64,000 nt of DNA, from contig CABXHU010000002.1 of the NCBI GenBank assembly GCA_902512065.1, forward strand, positions 1-64,000, written 5' to 3'. The position numbers were made by a program, and so were the translations under genes. Position 1 is the stretch's first letter; each line of letters starts with the position of its first letter. A model generated the notes under the pieces. The model was not told the DNA's origin. It worked only from the letters and a program-made list of their open reading frames with translations, and did no database searches. The DNA is from an uncultured Bacteroidota bacterium (GTDB lineage: Bacteria > Bacteroidota > Bacteroidia > Flavobacteriales > Flavobacteriaceae). Shown here one piece after another: positions 53,125 through 63,504 of the stretch.

Positions 53125-55500
53125 ATGGATGCAATGATGATATATATGCCAATTGCTATGGCACTTCTAGGTTTAGCCTACGTATTTTATAAAAGATCAT
53201 GGGTTATGAAACAAGATGCCGGTGATGGGAAGATGAAAGAAATTTCAGACCACATATATGTCGGGGCATTAGCATTTTTAAATGCAGAATATAAATTATT
53301 ATCAATTTTTGTTATTGCAGTCAGTTTAGCACTGGCAGGAATATCATTTGTTGTTCCTACTACACATATATTAATTGTTGTAGCATTTGTATTTGGCGCT
53401 TTTTTCTCAGCACTTGCTGGGAATATGGGTATGAAAATCGCTACAAAGACAAATGTAAGAACTACTCAGGCTGCTAAGACGAGTTTGCCTGATGCATTGA
53501 ATATATCATTTGCAGGAGGAACTGTTATGGGATTAGGAGTAGCTGGTTTAGCTGTGCTAGGTCTAACAGCATTTTTTATATTCTTCTTTAAATTTTTTAT
53601 GAGTGGTGCGTGGACATCTGTCGATGATATGACAATTGTCCTTGAAACTCTAGCAGGGTTTTCTCTAGGTGCAGAATCAATAGCATTATTTGCTAGAGTA
53701 GGTGGAGGAATATATACAAAGGCAGCTGATGTTGGAGCTGATTTAGTTGGAAAAGTTGAAGCAGGAATTCCTGAAGATGATCCTAGAAATCCAGCTACAA
53801 TTGCTGACAATGTTGGAGACAATGTTGGAGATGTTGCAGGAATGGGGGCTGATTTATTCGGTTCTTATGTTGCAACAGTATTGGCAGCAATGGTGCTTGG
53901 TAATTATGTGATTAAGGACATGGGAGGCTCTATTGATGATGTCTTCGGTGGTATTGGCCCAATTCTATTGCCAATGGCAATTGCAGGTGTAGGGATTATC
54001 ATATCTCTAATTGGAACAATGGTGGTAAAGATTAACTCTAATGATGCTAAGGAAGATGAGGTAATGGGAGCCTTAAATAAAGGAAATTGGCTTTCTATAT
54101 TTTTAGTTGCTATCACATGTTATTTTCTTGTAGGCTATATGTTGCCTGAAACTATGACTATGCAATTTTTTGGAGAAGGGGCTAGAGATATTTCATCAAT
54201 GAATGTGTTCTATGCCACATTAACAGGGCTTGTAGTAGGCTGGCTAATATCTTCTATTACTGAATATTACACAGGACTGGGGAAAAAACCAGTTCTTGAA
54301 ATTGTTCAAAAATCTAGTACTGGAGCAGGAACTAATATTATTGCTGGTTTAGCTACAGGGATGATGTCTACATTTGGATCTGTACTATTATTTGCAGCAG
54401 CAATTTGGACTGCATATGCTTTTGCAGGATTTTATGGAGTTGCTTTATCAGCATCTGCTATGATGGCAACTACTGGAATGCAATTAGCAATTGATGCCTT
54501 TGGGCCAATTTCTGACAATGCAGGTGGTATTGCAGAAATGAGCGAACAAGATCCAATTGTAAGAGAAAGAACAGATATTTTAGATTCAGTTGGTAATACC
54601 ACTGCAGCTACAGGAAAAGGATTTGCTATTGCTTCTGCAGCATTAACTTCGTTAGCTCTTTTTGCAGCTTATGTAACTTTTACTGGTATTGATGGAATTA
54701 ATATCTTCAAAGCTCCAGTTTTAGCAATGTTATTTGTTGGAGGAATGATACCTGTTGTATTTTCTGCATTAGCAATGAATGCTGTAGGTAAGGCTGCAAT
54801 GGAAATGGTGTATGAAGTTAGAAGACAGTTTAAAGAGATTCCAGGAATTATGAAAGGAACTGGAAAACCTGAATATGATAAGTGTGTTGCTATATCTACT
54901 CAAGCATCACTAAAAGAAATGGTATTGCCTGGAATATTAACTATTGGCACACCTATCCTTATCACTGTATTGCCTATGTTAATGGGCATGGACAATCAAG
55001 CTATAGCTGAAATGTTAGGTGGATATATGGCTGGGGTAACAGTAAGTGGAGTGTTATGGGCTATTTTCCAAAACAATGCTGGTGGAGCATGGGATAATGC
55101 AAAAAAATCATTTGAGGCTGGAGTGGAGATTAATGGAGAAATGACATACAAAGGGTCTGAGGCTCACAAGGCATCTGTTACTGGTGATACTGTAGGTGAC
55201 CCATTTAAAGATACTTCTGGACCTTCAATGAATATTTTAATTAAACTTACTTGTTTGATTGGATTAGTAATTGCTCCTATTTTAGGTGGGCATTCAGTAA
55301 GCTCAATTCATGAAGAACATAATACAGTTGAAATAAATGTTAATGCTTCAAGTGAAGATGCTGAAAATGTTACTGCAACGGTTGAAATAGTAACTAATAA
55401 AGCTGGAGTTCAAACTAAAGTATCCTCTGTTATTGAAGGCACTCAATCAGAAGTAGACGAAACAATTAAGGAAATTGTAACAGAAGCTAAAGAAAACTAA
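53125..55500 (+). CDS. hppA: Ion-pumping membrane pyrophosphatase, K+-dependent type
   Basis: 791 residues with about sixteen membrane segments. The pyrophosphate site motif '[19 protein letters not shown]' and '[10 protein letters not shown]' are intact. Ala494 in '[10 protein letters not shown]' marks the K+-dependent subfamily. The ion-gate glutamate is not at the 'DLFESY' position of sodium pumps (here DLFGSY, Gly246) but at Glu184 in 'LGAESIALF', a placement known from flavobacterial H+-pumping enzymes. It conserves energy of PPi as an ion gradient. A hydrophilic tail of about 60 residues follows the last membrane segment. Confidence 0.94.
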   Translation: MDAMMIYMPIAMALLGLAYVFYKRSWVMKQDAGDGKMKEISDHIYVGALAFLNAEYKLLSIFVIAVSLALAGISFVVPTTHILIVVAFVFGAFFSALAGNMGMKIATKTNVRTTQAAKTSLPDALNISFAGGTVMGLGVAGLAVLGLTAFFIFFFKFFMSGAWTSVDDMTIVLETLAGFSLGAESIALFARVGGGIYTKAADVGADLVGKVEAGIPEDDPRNPATIADNVGDNVGDVAGMGADLFGSYVATVLAAMVLGNYVIKDMGGSIDDVFGGIGPILLPMAIAGVGIIISLIGTMVVKINSNDAKEDEVMGALNKGNWLSIFLVAITCYFLVGYMLPETMTMQFFGEGARDISSMNVFYATLTGLVVGWLISSITEYYTGLGKKPVLEIVQKSSTGAGTNIIAGLATGMMSTFGSVLLFAAAIWTAYAFAGFYGVALSASAMMATTGMQLAIDAFGPISDNAGGIAEMSEQDPIVRERTDILDSVGNTTAATGKGFAIASAALTSLALFAAYVTFTGIDGINIFKAPVLAMLFVGGMIPVVFSALAMNAVGKAAMEMVYEVRRQFKEIPGIMKGTGKPEYDKCVAISTQASLKEMVLPGILTIGTPILITVLPMLMGMDNQAIAEMLGGYMAGVTVSGVLWAIFQNNAGGAWDNAKKSFEAGVEINGEMTYKGSEAHKASVTGDTVGDPFKDTSGPSMNILIKLTCLIGLVIAPILGGHSVSSIHEEHNTVEINVNASSEDAENVTATVEIVTNKAGVQTKVSSVIEGTQSEVDETIKEIVTEAKEN

Positions 55501-55504
55501 AGTA

Positions 55505-56110
55505 TTATTTTAATTTTTCATCTATTAGATCAATAATTTTTTTGAGATCCCCTTTGTTTTCAACAAAATCAAGATCATCAATATCGACTACTAATAGATT
55601 GCCTTTTTTATAATTATGAATCCATGCTTCATACCTCTCATTTAATCTACTTAAGTATTCTATACTTATAGAATTTTCATAATCTCTTCCTCTTTTATGA
55701 ATTTGTGAAACTAAATTTGGAATAGAGCTTCTAAGATATACTAATAGGTCAGGGGCTTGAACAGTCCCCTCCATTAAATCAAAAAGAGATCTGTAGTTTT
55801 CATAATCACGATTTGTCATAAGTCCCATTGCGTGAAGATTTGGTGCAAAAATGTTTGCATCCTCATAAATGGTTCTATCTTGGACTACATTTTTTTTACT
55901 ACTAATAATACCTCTTAGTTGTCTAAAGCGACTATTTAGAAAATAAATTTGAAGATTAAAACTCCATCTTTCCATTTGATTATAAAAATCATCTAGATAA
56001 GGGTTGTCTACAACATCTTCAAGTTCAACATCATATTTATAGTGCTTGCCAAGTGATTTGGACAGTGTAGTTTTTCCAGCACCAATATTTCCTGCTATAG
56101 CAATATGCAT
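55505..56110 (-). CDS. Deoxynucleoside kinase (stand-alone)
   Basis: 201 residues. P-loop GNIGAGKT at 7-14, 'DRTIYEDANIF' with the ERS/DRx-type base, and the lid region 'HKRGRDYENSISIEYL'. It phosphorylates salvaged deoxynucleosides to monophosphates. It is a paralogue of the kinase domain fused to FolK at 21744-22871, and the two likely differ in base preference. Convergent with the pyrophosphatase gene, 4 bases away. Confidence 0.93.
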   Translation of the reverse strand: MHIAIAGNIGAGKTTLSKSLGKHYKYDVELEDVVDNPYLDDFYNQMERWSFNLQIYFLNSRFRQLRGIISSKKNVVQDRTIYEDANIFAPNLHAMGLMTNRDYENYRSLFDLMEGTVQAPDLLVYLRSSIPNLVSQIHKRGRDYENSISIEYLSRLNERYEAWIHNYKKGNLLVVDIDDLDFVENKGDLKKIIDLIDEKLK

Positions 56111-56113
56111 AGT

Positions 56114-56896
56114 TTAATTTATTTTAATTTGAAATTGATTTAAAAAATCCTCATCATAAATATACAAGGTTTCGTTGATTACAAAAAAATCTTTTATAAA
56201 TAATTTTGGATGAATAATTTTTTTCAGTGTTTTATCAATCTCATTGAATAATATTAGATTATTTTTTGATTGAAAAATCAGATAATTTTTATAAAAATTA
56301 AAGGAATCTATTTGATTAATTTCAATTTTATAAATCAATGATCCTCTATAATTAAATTTATATAAGTAATTGTTTGTATGTAGCCAGCAATAATTAGAAT
56401 TTCCTTTTAATGATTTAATTTCACCCTCAATAGGAATATTAATATTATCAAATGAATCGTTAATAAAATTATATTTTTTAAGTCTCATAGAAATCCCATC
56501 ATATACCCAAATATTATTTTCATTTGATGATGAGAATTCTTCAACATTAATTAAAGGATTGGAATAATTAAAATTAATTTTTTTAATCTCATTTAATTTA
56601 TTATCTAAAATAATTATTGAATTTTGATCCTTGTAAAATAATTTTACTTGTAATGGGTTAAATAAATCAAATTTGTAGAGTTCGCCTAAATTAATGTTAT
56701 TGTAAGTATAGGATATTTCCTGGTTTTTTTTAACTATTGAATTGTTAACTAAGTAGAATCTATAATCTTCGTAGCTGTAAGAGATTTGAATTGAATCATT
56801 GTGTGGAGTTTTAGATTTTAGTAACAATGAGATGTTTTCTTGTCCAAAAAAAACAAAATTTACAGATAAAAAATAAAGCAATAAAATAATCCTCAT
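56114..56896 (-). CDS. Exported protein of unknown function, beta-propeller-like
   Basis: 260 residues with a signal peptide (ends near FVFFGQ). The remainder is made of short repeating beta-strands rich in Asn, Ile, Tyr and Lys, with recurring 'x-LYKFN' or 'YLYKF.YRG' units that suggest a propeller-like fold. I recognise no named family. It lies 3 bases upstream of the deoxynucleoside kinase gene and is divergent from the GLPGLI gene. Nothing in the sequence points to a ligand. Confidence 0.65.
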   Translation of the reverse strand: MRIILLLYFLSVNFVFFGQENISLLLKSKTPHNDSIQISYSYEDYRFYLVNNSIVKKNQEISYTYNNINLGELYKFDLFNPLQVKLFYKDQNSIIILDNKLNEIKKINFNYSNPLINVEEFSSSNENNIWVYDGISMRLKKYNFINDSFDNINIPIEGEIKSLKGNSNYCWLHTNNYLYKFNYRGSLIYKIEINQIDSFNFYKNYLIFQSKNNLILFNEIDKTLKKIIHPKLFIKDFFVINETLYIYDEDFLNQFQIKIN

Positions 56897-56988
56897 GGAT
56901 TTGAAAGTACAAAAAAATTATGATTATTTTAACTTGAAATTAACATTTCATCTTATGAGTAATAACTAGCTTTGAGAAAAATATTTTT

Positions 56989-57834
56989 ATGAGAAATTAC
57001 ATCTTAATTTTTATAGCACTATTTTCATTTAATTTTCTTTACGCTCAAGATTTTCAGGGAAAAGCATATTATATGTCAAAAACTTCTTTTGATCTTGGGG
57101 AATGGGGAGCAAAAATGAGTACCGAGCAAAAGAACCAAATGAAGGCCAGAATGAAGAATATGTTAGAGAAGACATTCATTTTAACTTTCAATAAGGTTGA
57201 GTCTACTTTTAAAGAAGAGGAACGACTAGCAGCTCCTGGACAGGGAAGAAGTTGGGGAAGCTGGGGGTCAGGAGCTGGTCCTAGATATAAAAATGTAAAA
57301 GATAGAATCTCATTAGAGGAGGTTGAATTTTTTGGAAAGAAATTTTTAGTAAGTGATGATATGAATGCGATAAAATGGGAGATGACATCTGAGCAAAAGA
57401 AGATAGGAGATTACACTTGTTTTAAGGCAATAGCTAAGAAAAAAGCACCATTTGATTGGAGTAAGGCATTTGCTCCTCCTAGACCCAGAGGAGATAGAGC
57501 AAAAGATTCTACTAACAAAAAACGTGAAGCTAAAATGATTGAAGTTCCAAAGACTATTGATATCGTAGCATGGTATACACCGCAAATACCCGTAAGTCAT
57601 GGCCCTGGAGAATTTGGAGGATTACCAGGTCTTATATTGGAATTAAATACTGATAACATAGTGCTTCTGTGTTCAAAAATTGTTATGAATCCTGAAAAGA
57701 AAGATGAAATATTAAAGCCTTCTAAAGGGGAACAAGTCACTAGAAATGAATACGATGAAATCGTTAAATTAAAAACGGAAGAAATGAAAAACATGTATCA
57801 GTCAAGAGGAAAAAGAGGTGGTAGAAAATTTTAA
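56989..57834 (+). CDS. GLPGLI family exported protein
   Basis: 281 residues with a signal peptide (ends near FLYAQ). The family motif is 'GEFGGLPGLILELN' near residue 210, with the preceding 'WYTPQIPVSHGP' block. GLPGLI proteins are Bacteroidota periplasmic proteins of unknown role, often encoded beside TonB-linked receptors, as here. A Gly/Trp-rich insert (about 84-100) and a basic C-terminus are local features. The stop overlaps the frame upstream of the receptor start, with 10 bases between stop and ATG. Confidence 0.92.
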   Translation: MRNYILIFIALFSFNFLYAQDFQGKAYYMSKTSFDLGEWGAKMSTEQKNQMKARMKNMLEKTFILTFNKVESTFKEEERLAAPGQGRSWGSWGSGAGPRYKNVKDRISLEEVEFFGKKFLVSDDMNAIKWEMTSEQKKIGDYTCFKAIAKKKAPFDWSKAFAPPRPRGDRAKDSTNKKREAKMIEVPKTIDIVAWYTPQIPVSHGPGEFGGLPGLILELNTDNIVLLCSKIVMNPEKKDEILKPSKGEQVTRNEYDEIVKLKTEEMKNMYQSRGKRGGRKF

Positions 57835-57844
57835 CTATATTCTT

Positions 57845-60553
57845 ATGAAAAAATTTCTTGTATTTATTTTAGTTCTGAATTCTTCATTATTATTTTCTCA
57901 ATTAAAAATGGAAGGTAAGGTAACTGACAGCTTAAATAAACCTTTAGAACTTGCAAATATTATTTTAATAAATAGTGAAACAAATGCACTTGAATCATTC
58001 GCTATTTCTGATCCTAATGGAGAATATAAGGTTGCCATAAAAAAGAATTCAAGTTATAACTTACAGGTTAGTTACATTGGTATGGCCAACTACAGTCAGC
58101 TTATAAAAACTGAAGAATCAGACATCTCAAAAGATTTTATCCTTTATGAAAACAATGTATTAGATGCCGTAGAATTAACTTATGAGATGCCAGTTGTAGT
58201 TAAAGGAGACACTCTAGTTTATGATGCAGATTCTTTTAAAACAGGAACAGAAAGAAAACTTGAGGATGTGCTAAAGAACCTTCCCGGAGTTGAAATAAAT
58301 GATGACGGAGAAATTGAGGTAGAAGGTAAAGCAGTAACTAAATTGATGGTAGAGGGTAAAGACTTTTTTGATGGCGATTCAAAAATTGCTTCAAAAAACA
58401 TTCCTTCAAGCGCCGTGGACAAGGTAGAGATATTAAAAAACTATGCTGAAATAGGTCAGCTTAGCTCTGTTCAAAATAACCAGGATAACATAGCAATAAA
58501 CATAAAACTTAAAAAAGGAAAAGATAAATTTTGGTTTGGTACGGTTACAGCAGGAGCAGGTGATTCACCTGTAGAAAACTTACATCTTTTTCAGCCAAAG
58601 CTTTTTTATTATAGCCCCTCTTATAGTATTAATGTAATTGGAGATTTAAATAATATAGGAGAACAAGCATTTACTCAAAGAGATTTCTGGAATTTTTCAG
58701 GAGGTTTTAAAAAGCCAAGTGGTAAAAGCGGAACTAGTATAAGTTTAGGGAATAATAACTTAGGATTCCTTCAATTACAAAATAATAGAGCTAAAGACAT
58801 TAATACTGAGTTTGCTGCTATTAATGCTAGCTATTCACCAAATAAGAAAACTGATTATTCAGGTTTCGCAATTTTAACTAACAGTGAAATTGAGCTTCAA
58901 GAAAATAATTCTACTCAATATATTGATCAAGGTCTTGGAATTCCTGATGAAAATACTGAAAAAAACACATTTCAAACAAGTAATTTAGCAATTGGAAAAT
59001 TTACTGTAAAGCATAAGCCCAACCTTAACAATCAATTGGACTATGAAGTACTTGGAAGAATTACAGAGGAGGATCAAGATCAAAATTATTTATCTTCAGT
59101 AATTGGCCAAATTGATCAAAATGAGGATGTAGAGACATACAATATCAGCCAAAATTTAAATTACTATTACACGCTAGATGATAAAAATATATTTGCATTT
59201 GAAGCGCAACATGTAATTAAGAACGAAGATCCCTTTTATAATGCAATTTTGGAGAATAACTTAAATTATCAATCAACTGCTATTGGATTAGGGCTTGTTA
59301 CTACTGAATCAAATTTCAATCTTGCTCAAGAGAGAAAAGTAAAATCTAATCAATTGGATGCAAAATTAGATTATTGGAATATTTTAAACATTAAGAGTGA
59401 CCTAAATTTTACTTTAGGAGCTATATATAGCAATCAAAAATTTGATTCTGAGATTTTTCAATTTATAGAAAATAGTATTTTTTATCCGACTCCTATGATT
59501 AATGATGGTCTAGATTATAATGATACAGATTATACTTTTACTGATTTATATTTAGGAATGCATTATAGGTTAAAAACAGGAAAATTTACTATTAGCCCAG
59601 GCTTTACAGCACATGCATATAATTCAAAAAACACACAATTTGGAACTGATTATTCTGATTCTTTTTTCAAGTTATTGCCAGATTTTAATGTTATAATTCA
59701 GTTAAAAAACAGTGAGAATATAAGATTTAATTATGCTATGCGAACACAATTTACTGATGTAACTAAGCTAGCAAGGGGTCTGGTATTAAATAATTATAAC
59801 TCCATATTTTATGGTGATCAAGAACTTCAGAATGCATTATCGCATAATATAAATTTATCTTACTATAGTTTTAACTTATTTAATTATACAAATGTTTTTG
59901 CTAGACTTTCATATAATAAATCTATAGATCAAATAAGAAATCTTACAAGTTTTGAAAGTGTAATTGCGACAAGTTCACCATTTAACTCATCATTTGCTGA
60001 TGAGACATTCTCAGCATCAGGAAGATATCAAAGATCATTTGGGAAGGTTAGAACCACTTTAAGCACGAGCTATAATTATTCTAAATTTAATCAGTTTATT
60101 CAAAGTATTCAGAACCCATCTCTAAGTGAGAGTTTTTCTCAAAATTATAAAGGCTCCATTAGGACATTATTTAAAACAGCACCAAATATTGAGCTGGGTT
60201 ATTCTTATAATTTAAGCGACAATAATATAGGAGATATTAGCACTAAATATTACACTAAAAGCCCTTATGTTGATATTGATGCCTTAATTTTAAAAAGCTT
60301 CACTTTTAGAACAAATTACTCGCAAACAAAATTTAGTGATCAAGACAATCTAATTAATAGCTATAAGTTTTGGGATGCTTCACTTTCATACAGAAAGGAC
60401 AAGGATAGTAAGTGGGAGTATGAAATAAAAGCTTCAAACCTTCTAGATACTAGATCGCAAAGTAATTCAAGTATTTCCAACATATCTATAAGTGCTACGG
60501 AATATTTTATTCAGCCTAGATTTATAACTTTTAGGTTTATCTATAGTTTATAG
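57845..60553 (+). CDS. TonB-dependent receptor-like outer-membrane protein with carboxypeptidase-like N-domain
   Basis: 902 residues from the ATG at 57845 (an in-frame GTG at 57818 lies inside the GLPGLI gene and is rejected). A signal peptide is followed by a carboxypeptidase-regulatory-like beta-sandwich (about 20-100, 'VTDSLNKPLELANIILIN'), a plug domain ('RKLEDVLKNLPGVEINDDGE', 'VDKVEILKNYAEIG') and an outer-membrane barrel ending in 'FRFIYSL'. It belongs to the OMP_b-brl_3-like group. The GLPGLI/receptor pair is a recurring Bacteroidota module whose ligand is unknown. Confidence 0.9.
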   Translation: MKKFLVFILVLNSSLLFSQLKMEGKVTDSLNKPLELANIILINSETNALESFAISDPNGEYKVAIKKNSSYNLQVSYIGMANYSQLIKTEESDISKDFILYENNVLDAVELTYEMPVVVKGDTLVYDADSFKTGTERKLEDVLKNLPGVEINDDGEIEVEGKAVTKLMVEGKDFFDGDSKIASKNIPSSAVDKVEILKNYAEIGQLSSVQNNQDNIAINIKLKKGKDKFWFGTVTAGAGDSPVENLHLFQPKLFYYSPSYSINVIGDLNNIGEQAFTQRDFWNFSGGFKKPSGKSGTSISLGNNNLGFLQLQNNRAKDINTEFAAINASYSPNKKTDYSGFAILTNSEIELQENNSTQYIDQGLGIPDENTEKNTFQTSNLAIGKFTVKHKPNLNNQLDYEVLGRITEEDQDQNYLSSVIGQIDQNEDVETYNISQNLNYYYTLDDKNIFAFEAQHVIKNEDPFYNAILENNLNYQSTAIGLGLVTTESNFNLAQERKVKSNQLDAKLDYWNILNIKSDLNFTLGAIYSNQKFDSEIFQFIENSIFYPTPMINDGLDYNDTDYTFTDLYLGMHYRLKTGKFTISPGFTAHAYNSKNTQFGTDYSDSFFKLLPDFNVIIQLKNSENIRFNYAMRTQFTDVTKLARGLVLNNYNSIFYGDQELQNALSHNINLSYYSFNLFNYTNVFARLSYNKSIDQIRNLTSFESVIATSSPFNSSFADETFSASGRYQRSFGKVRTTLSTSYNYSKFNQFIQSIQNPSLSESFSQNYKGSIRTLFKTAPNIELGYSYNLSDNNIGDISTKYYTKSPYVDIDALILKSFTFRTNYSQTKFSDQDNLINSYKFWDASLSYRKDKDSKWEYEIKASNLLDTRSQSNSSISNISISATEYFIQPRFITFRFIYSL

Positions 60554-60614
60554 TAAATGTTTTTGTTTCAAAATTTATTTTATTGTGTCTGTCCAATTTA
60601 TTAGTATTAAAAAA

Positions 60615-61595
60615 TCAGTAAAGTAAATTTATTCTTTTCGGGATCTGTAAGGTCTTTATAAAATATTTTTCTAATACTAATAATGAAATGAGCTTCTCTC
60701 TATTGTAGTCCTTAAATTGACTAACATAAGTGTTAGCATTTTCAATGATTTTCAAGCATTCATCTACATTATTTATATAATAATTCAATTTTTCTTCAAG
60801 ATTAGAATAGTCATCATTTATTTCTATATAATGATAATCTGCAACTAGCTTACTTTCCATAAACCATGATTCTATTTTTGGTTTTGCCATTACAGCTATA
60901 GAATTTGATGACATTACCCATTTTAGATTAGTTGCAACATCCACTCCTTCAACACATAAGACAAACTTGTATTTTAAATGATCTTCAATTGATATTTTAT
61001 CTTTAATCCAATGATCATGATCTGTATTTTTATTTATTTGACCTAAATCACATAGATGATGATTAAAATATATTTTATAAAAACTAGTTCTTTTCTTATG
61101 TTTTTTAGTAACAGCCCCTCTCCCTATTAAGATGTTTTTCTTGTCAGCAAACTGATTTGAATCATTTGTGTAAGTAAAATGCCTTACTTTATTTAATTTA
61201 AATAAAATTGAGTTTTTTTGATTTTCCGCTATTGGTCTACTTTTTACAATAGAAGGAATTTCAGGAATATGTGTAATATCTCCAAATAAGAAATTCATTT
61301 TTAGTGATGACTTAAAATATCTAGTAAATTCATAGCTGTCAAAAAAGTATGTTTTATGAAAATTTTTAATTTTTAGTTTAGATAATTCTGAAACATTTTC
61401 TGATAAATTTATATCTCTATCTAACTTATTGTAGAAATTAACTCGCATCTTAATATAGTCATCATCATACTTTTGAATTTCATCTAGATTTTTCTTAAGA
61501 CTATTCCTATACAAGAAATTAGGAATTAATAATTTTAAGAAATTTAATGAGTAGTATAATTGCTTATTATTTCTATGAGATTTTTTACTTAACAA
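60615..61595 (-). CDS. Glycosyltransferase family 90-like protein
   Basis: 326 residues, no signal peptide. The CAP10/GT90-type C-terminal block is 'YKFVLCVEGVDVATNLKWVMSSNSIA', followed by 'ESWFMESKLVADYHYIEI'. The upstream 'KSRPI' segment also fits the family. These enzymes transfer sugars to LPS or capsule. The gene stands alone in an AT-rich surrounding (the 120-base upstream gap is nearly all A and T) and is high in Lys and Asn, so acquisition by transfer is possible but not demonstrated. Confidence 0.82.
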   Translation of the reverse strand: MLSKKSHRNNKQLYYSLNFLKLLIPNFLYRNSLKKNLDEIQKYDDDYIKMRVNFYNKLDRDINLSENVSELSKLKIKNFHKTYFFDSYEFTRYFKSSLKMNFLFGDITHIPEIPSIVKSRPIAENQKNSILFKLNKVRHFTYTNDSNQFADKKNILIGRGAVTKKHKKRTSFYKIYFNHHLCDLGQINKNTDHDHWIKDKISIEDHLKYKFVLCVEGVDVATNLKWVMSSNSIAVMAKPKIESWFMESKLVADYHYIEINDDYSNLEEKLNYYINNVDECLKIIENANTYVSQFKDYNREKLISLLVLEKYFIKTLQIPKRINLLY

Positions 61596-61715
61596 GAAAA
61601 CATATTTAATAATTAATAAATTACGTTTTTTTTATTATTAAAATAAATTTAACATAAATTAAAAAATTTAAAAAAAAGATTAAAAAATAAATAAGTAATC
61701 ATACTTTTAGTATTA

Positions 61716-62645
61716 ATGAAAGGAATTGTATATAAATCAACAGGAAGTTGGTATTCTGTTAAAACTAAACAAGGCATAGAACATCAATGTAGGATTAAGG
61801 GTAAATTGCGATTAGATAATTTGCAGAGCACAAATCCATTAGCAGTTGGAGATATTGTTGAATTTGATTTAGAGAATAAAGAAAAGTCTAATTCTGGAAT
61901 TATAAATCAGATTTGTGAGAGGAAAAATTATATTTTAAGAAAATCAGTTAATTTGTCTAAACAGACGCATATATTAGCTGCTAATATTGACATTTTATTT
62001 TTAGTTATTACACTTAACAATCCTGTAACAACTACAAATTTTATTGATAGATTTTTAATTTCTTCTAATGCATACTCTATTGATACTATACTTTTATTTA
62101 ATAAAATAGATAGCTATAATAAGAATCAAATATTAGAAATTGAAAAGTTGATTAATATTTATACTAAAATTGGTTATAAATGCATTAAAATATCAGCTAC
62201 TGAAAATTTAAATATTAATAAGATAGTTCCCCTAATTAAGAATAAGACAATTATGTTTGGAGGTCATTCAGGTACTGGAAAAACTAGCATTATAAATTGT
62301 ATTGAACCCAAATTAGATTTAAAAACTGCAAATATTTCTACTCAGCATCTCCAAGGAAAACATACCACGACTTACGCTGAATTATTTGATATAGACTATG
62401 GTACTAGGGTTATTGACACACCTGGAATAAAAGGCTTTGGTATTGTAAATTTTGATAAAAATGAAATTGGAGATTTTTTCCCTGAATTTTTAAAGAATAA
62501 GAATAATTGTAAATTCAATAATTGCCTACACATAGATGAGCCTGCTTGTTATATAAAAAAAATGGTTGATTTAAATAAAATTTCTCTATCTCGTTATGAA
62601 AATTATAAGCAAATAATTACGAGTGATAATTTAAAATACAGGTAA
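61716..62645 (+). CDS. rsgA: Ribosome small-subunit-dependent GTPase RsgA
   Basis: 309 residues with the circular permutation of RsgA: an OB-fold N-terminal domain, G4 'LFNKID', P-loop 'GHSGTGKTSIINC' (the family often has GVGKS) and G3 'DTPG', then the C-terminal zinc motif 'CKFNNCLHIDEPAC'. It checks the 30S subunit late in its assembly. It is first of a rsgA-dtd-mazG-like run and is divergent from the GT90-like gene. Confidence 0.94.
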   Translation: MKGIVYKSTGSWYSVKTKQGIEHQCRIKGKLRLDNLQSTNPLAVGDIVEFDLENKEKSNSGIINQICERKNYILRKSVNLSKQTHILAANIDILFLVITLNNPVTTTNFIDRFLISSNAYSIDTILLFNKIDSYNKNQILEIEKLINIYTKIGYKCIKISATENLNINKIVPLIKNKTIMFGGHSGTGKTSIINCIEPKLDLKTANISTQHLQGKHTTTYAELFDIDYGTRVIDTPGIKGFGIVNFDKNEIGDFFPEFLKNKNNCKFNNCLHIDEPACYIKKMVDLNKISLSRYENYKQIITSDNLKYR

Positions 62646-62659
62646 TAAATAAATTAGAA

Positions 62660-63100
62660 ATGAAATTTGTGATTCAGAGAGTTAAAAGTGCTAGTGTCAA
62701 TGTTGAAAACAAAGCTGTTTCCTCTATTGATAACGGAATGTTGATTTTGCTAGGTATTTCAAATAAAGACTCTGATGAGAATATAATTAGAATAGCCAAT
62801 AAGATTGCAAAACTTAGAATTTTTAATGATGAAAATTTTATAATGAATAAAAATATAAATCAAATCCAAGGAGAGGTGTTAGTAGTAAGTCAGTTTACTT
62901 TATATGCGGATACAAAGAAGGGAAACAGACCAAGCTACATAAATGCAGCTAGACCAGAAATAGCTGAACCACTATATAAAACATTTATTTTAGAATTAAA
63001 TAAATTAATTAATAAAAAGGTAAAGACAGGAGTTTTTGGAGCAGATATGATGGTTGACCTTATAAATGATGGACCAGTTACTTTAATAATAGAAAATTGA
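62660..63100 (+). CDS. dtd: D-aminoacyl-tRNA deacylase
   Basis: 146 residues. The catalytic 'SQFTLYAD' motif and the C-terminal 'GPVTLIIEN' (Gly-cisPro motif) are both present. It removes D-amino acids from mischarged tRNA. It follows rsgA by 14 bases and precedes the MazG-like gene by 4. Confidence 0.95.
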   Translation: MKFVIQRVKSASVNVENKAVSSIDNGMLILLGISNKDSDENIIRIANKIAKLRIFNDENFIMNKNINQIQGEVLVVSQFTLYADTKKGNRPSYINAARPEIAEPLYKTFILELNKLINKKVKTGVFGADMMVDLINDGPVTLIIEN

Positions 63101-63104
63101 AATT

Positions 63105-63428
63105 ATGGAAATAAAAATATTACAAAAAAAGGTAGATGATTGGATAAATAAACATGGAGTAAGATATTTTAATGAGTTAACAAATATGGCTCAACTTACT
63201 GAAGAGGTTGGTGAAGTAGCTAGAATTATATCAAGAGAATATGGTGAACAAAGCATGAAGGAAACTGACAATCATGATCTTGGACAGGAATTAGCAGACG
63301 TTTTATTTGTTGTTTTATGTTTAGCCAATCAAACGGGTGTAGACTTACAGCAATCTTTTAGTACTATGATGGAAATGAAAGCTAAAAGAGATCATAAAAG
63401 GCATCATTCAAACAGAAAGTTAAAGTAA
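63105..63428 (+). CDS. MazG-like nucleotide pyrophosphohydrolase
   Basis: 107 residues. Metal-binding acidic residues are in 'LTEEVGEVARII' (EExxE) and 'LGQELADVLFVVL' (ExxD), the pattern of the MazG/RS21-C6 all-alpha NTP pyrophosphatases. It probably removes non-canonical nucleoside triphosphates. It lies directly after dtd. In many relatives aroA follows; here queA follows instead. Confidence 0.92.
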   Translation: MEIKILQKKVDDWINKHGVRYFNELTNMAQLTEEVGEVARIISREYGEQSMKETDNHDLGQELADVLFVVLCLANQTGVDLQQSFSTMMEMKAKRDHKRHHSNRKLK

Positions 63429-63452
63429 AAATTAAATTATATCTAAAATTTC

Positions 63453-63484
63453 TTGACAACCCCACTTCTGAGATTGTATATTTG
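63453..63484 (+). promoter_or_regulatory. Promoter of queA (TTGACA, TATATTTG)
   Basis: TTGACA at 63453-63458 and TATATTTG at 63477-63484 are 18 bases apart, close both to the Bacteroidota form (TAnnTTTG) and to the general sigma-70 form. Transcription would start about 15 bases before the queA ATG at 63505. Confidence 0.5.
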
Positions 63485-63504
63485 CCCTTTCTAAAAATAA
63501 ACCT

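Noticed and set aside
53466-53822. A 118-codon minus-strand frame inside the pyrophosphatase gene
   Set aside because: It is a shadow of the highly conserved PPi-binding region on the other strand.
57818-57844. GTG at 57818 as the start of the TonB-type receptor
   Set aside because: It would lie inside the GLPGLI gene and place residues before a complete signal peptide; the ATG at 57845 fits.
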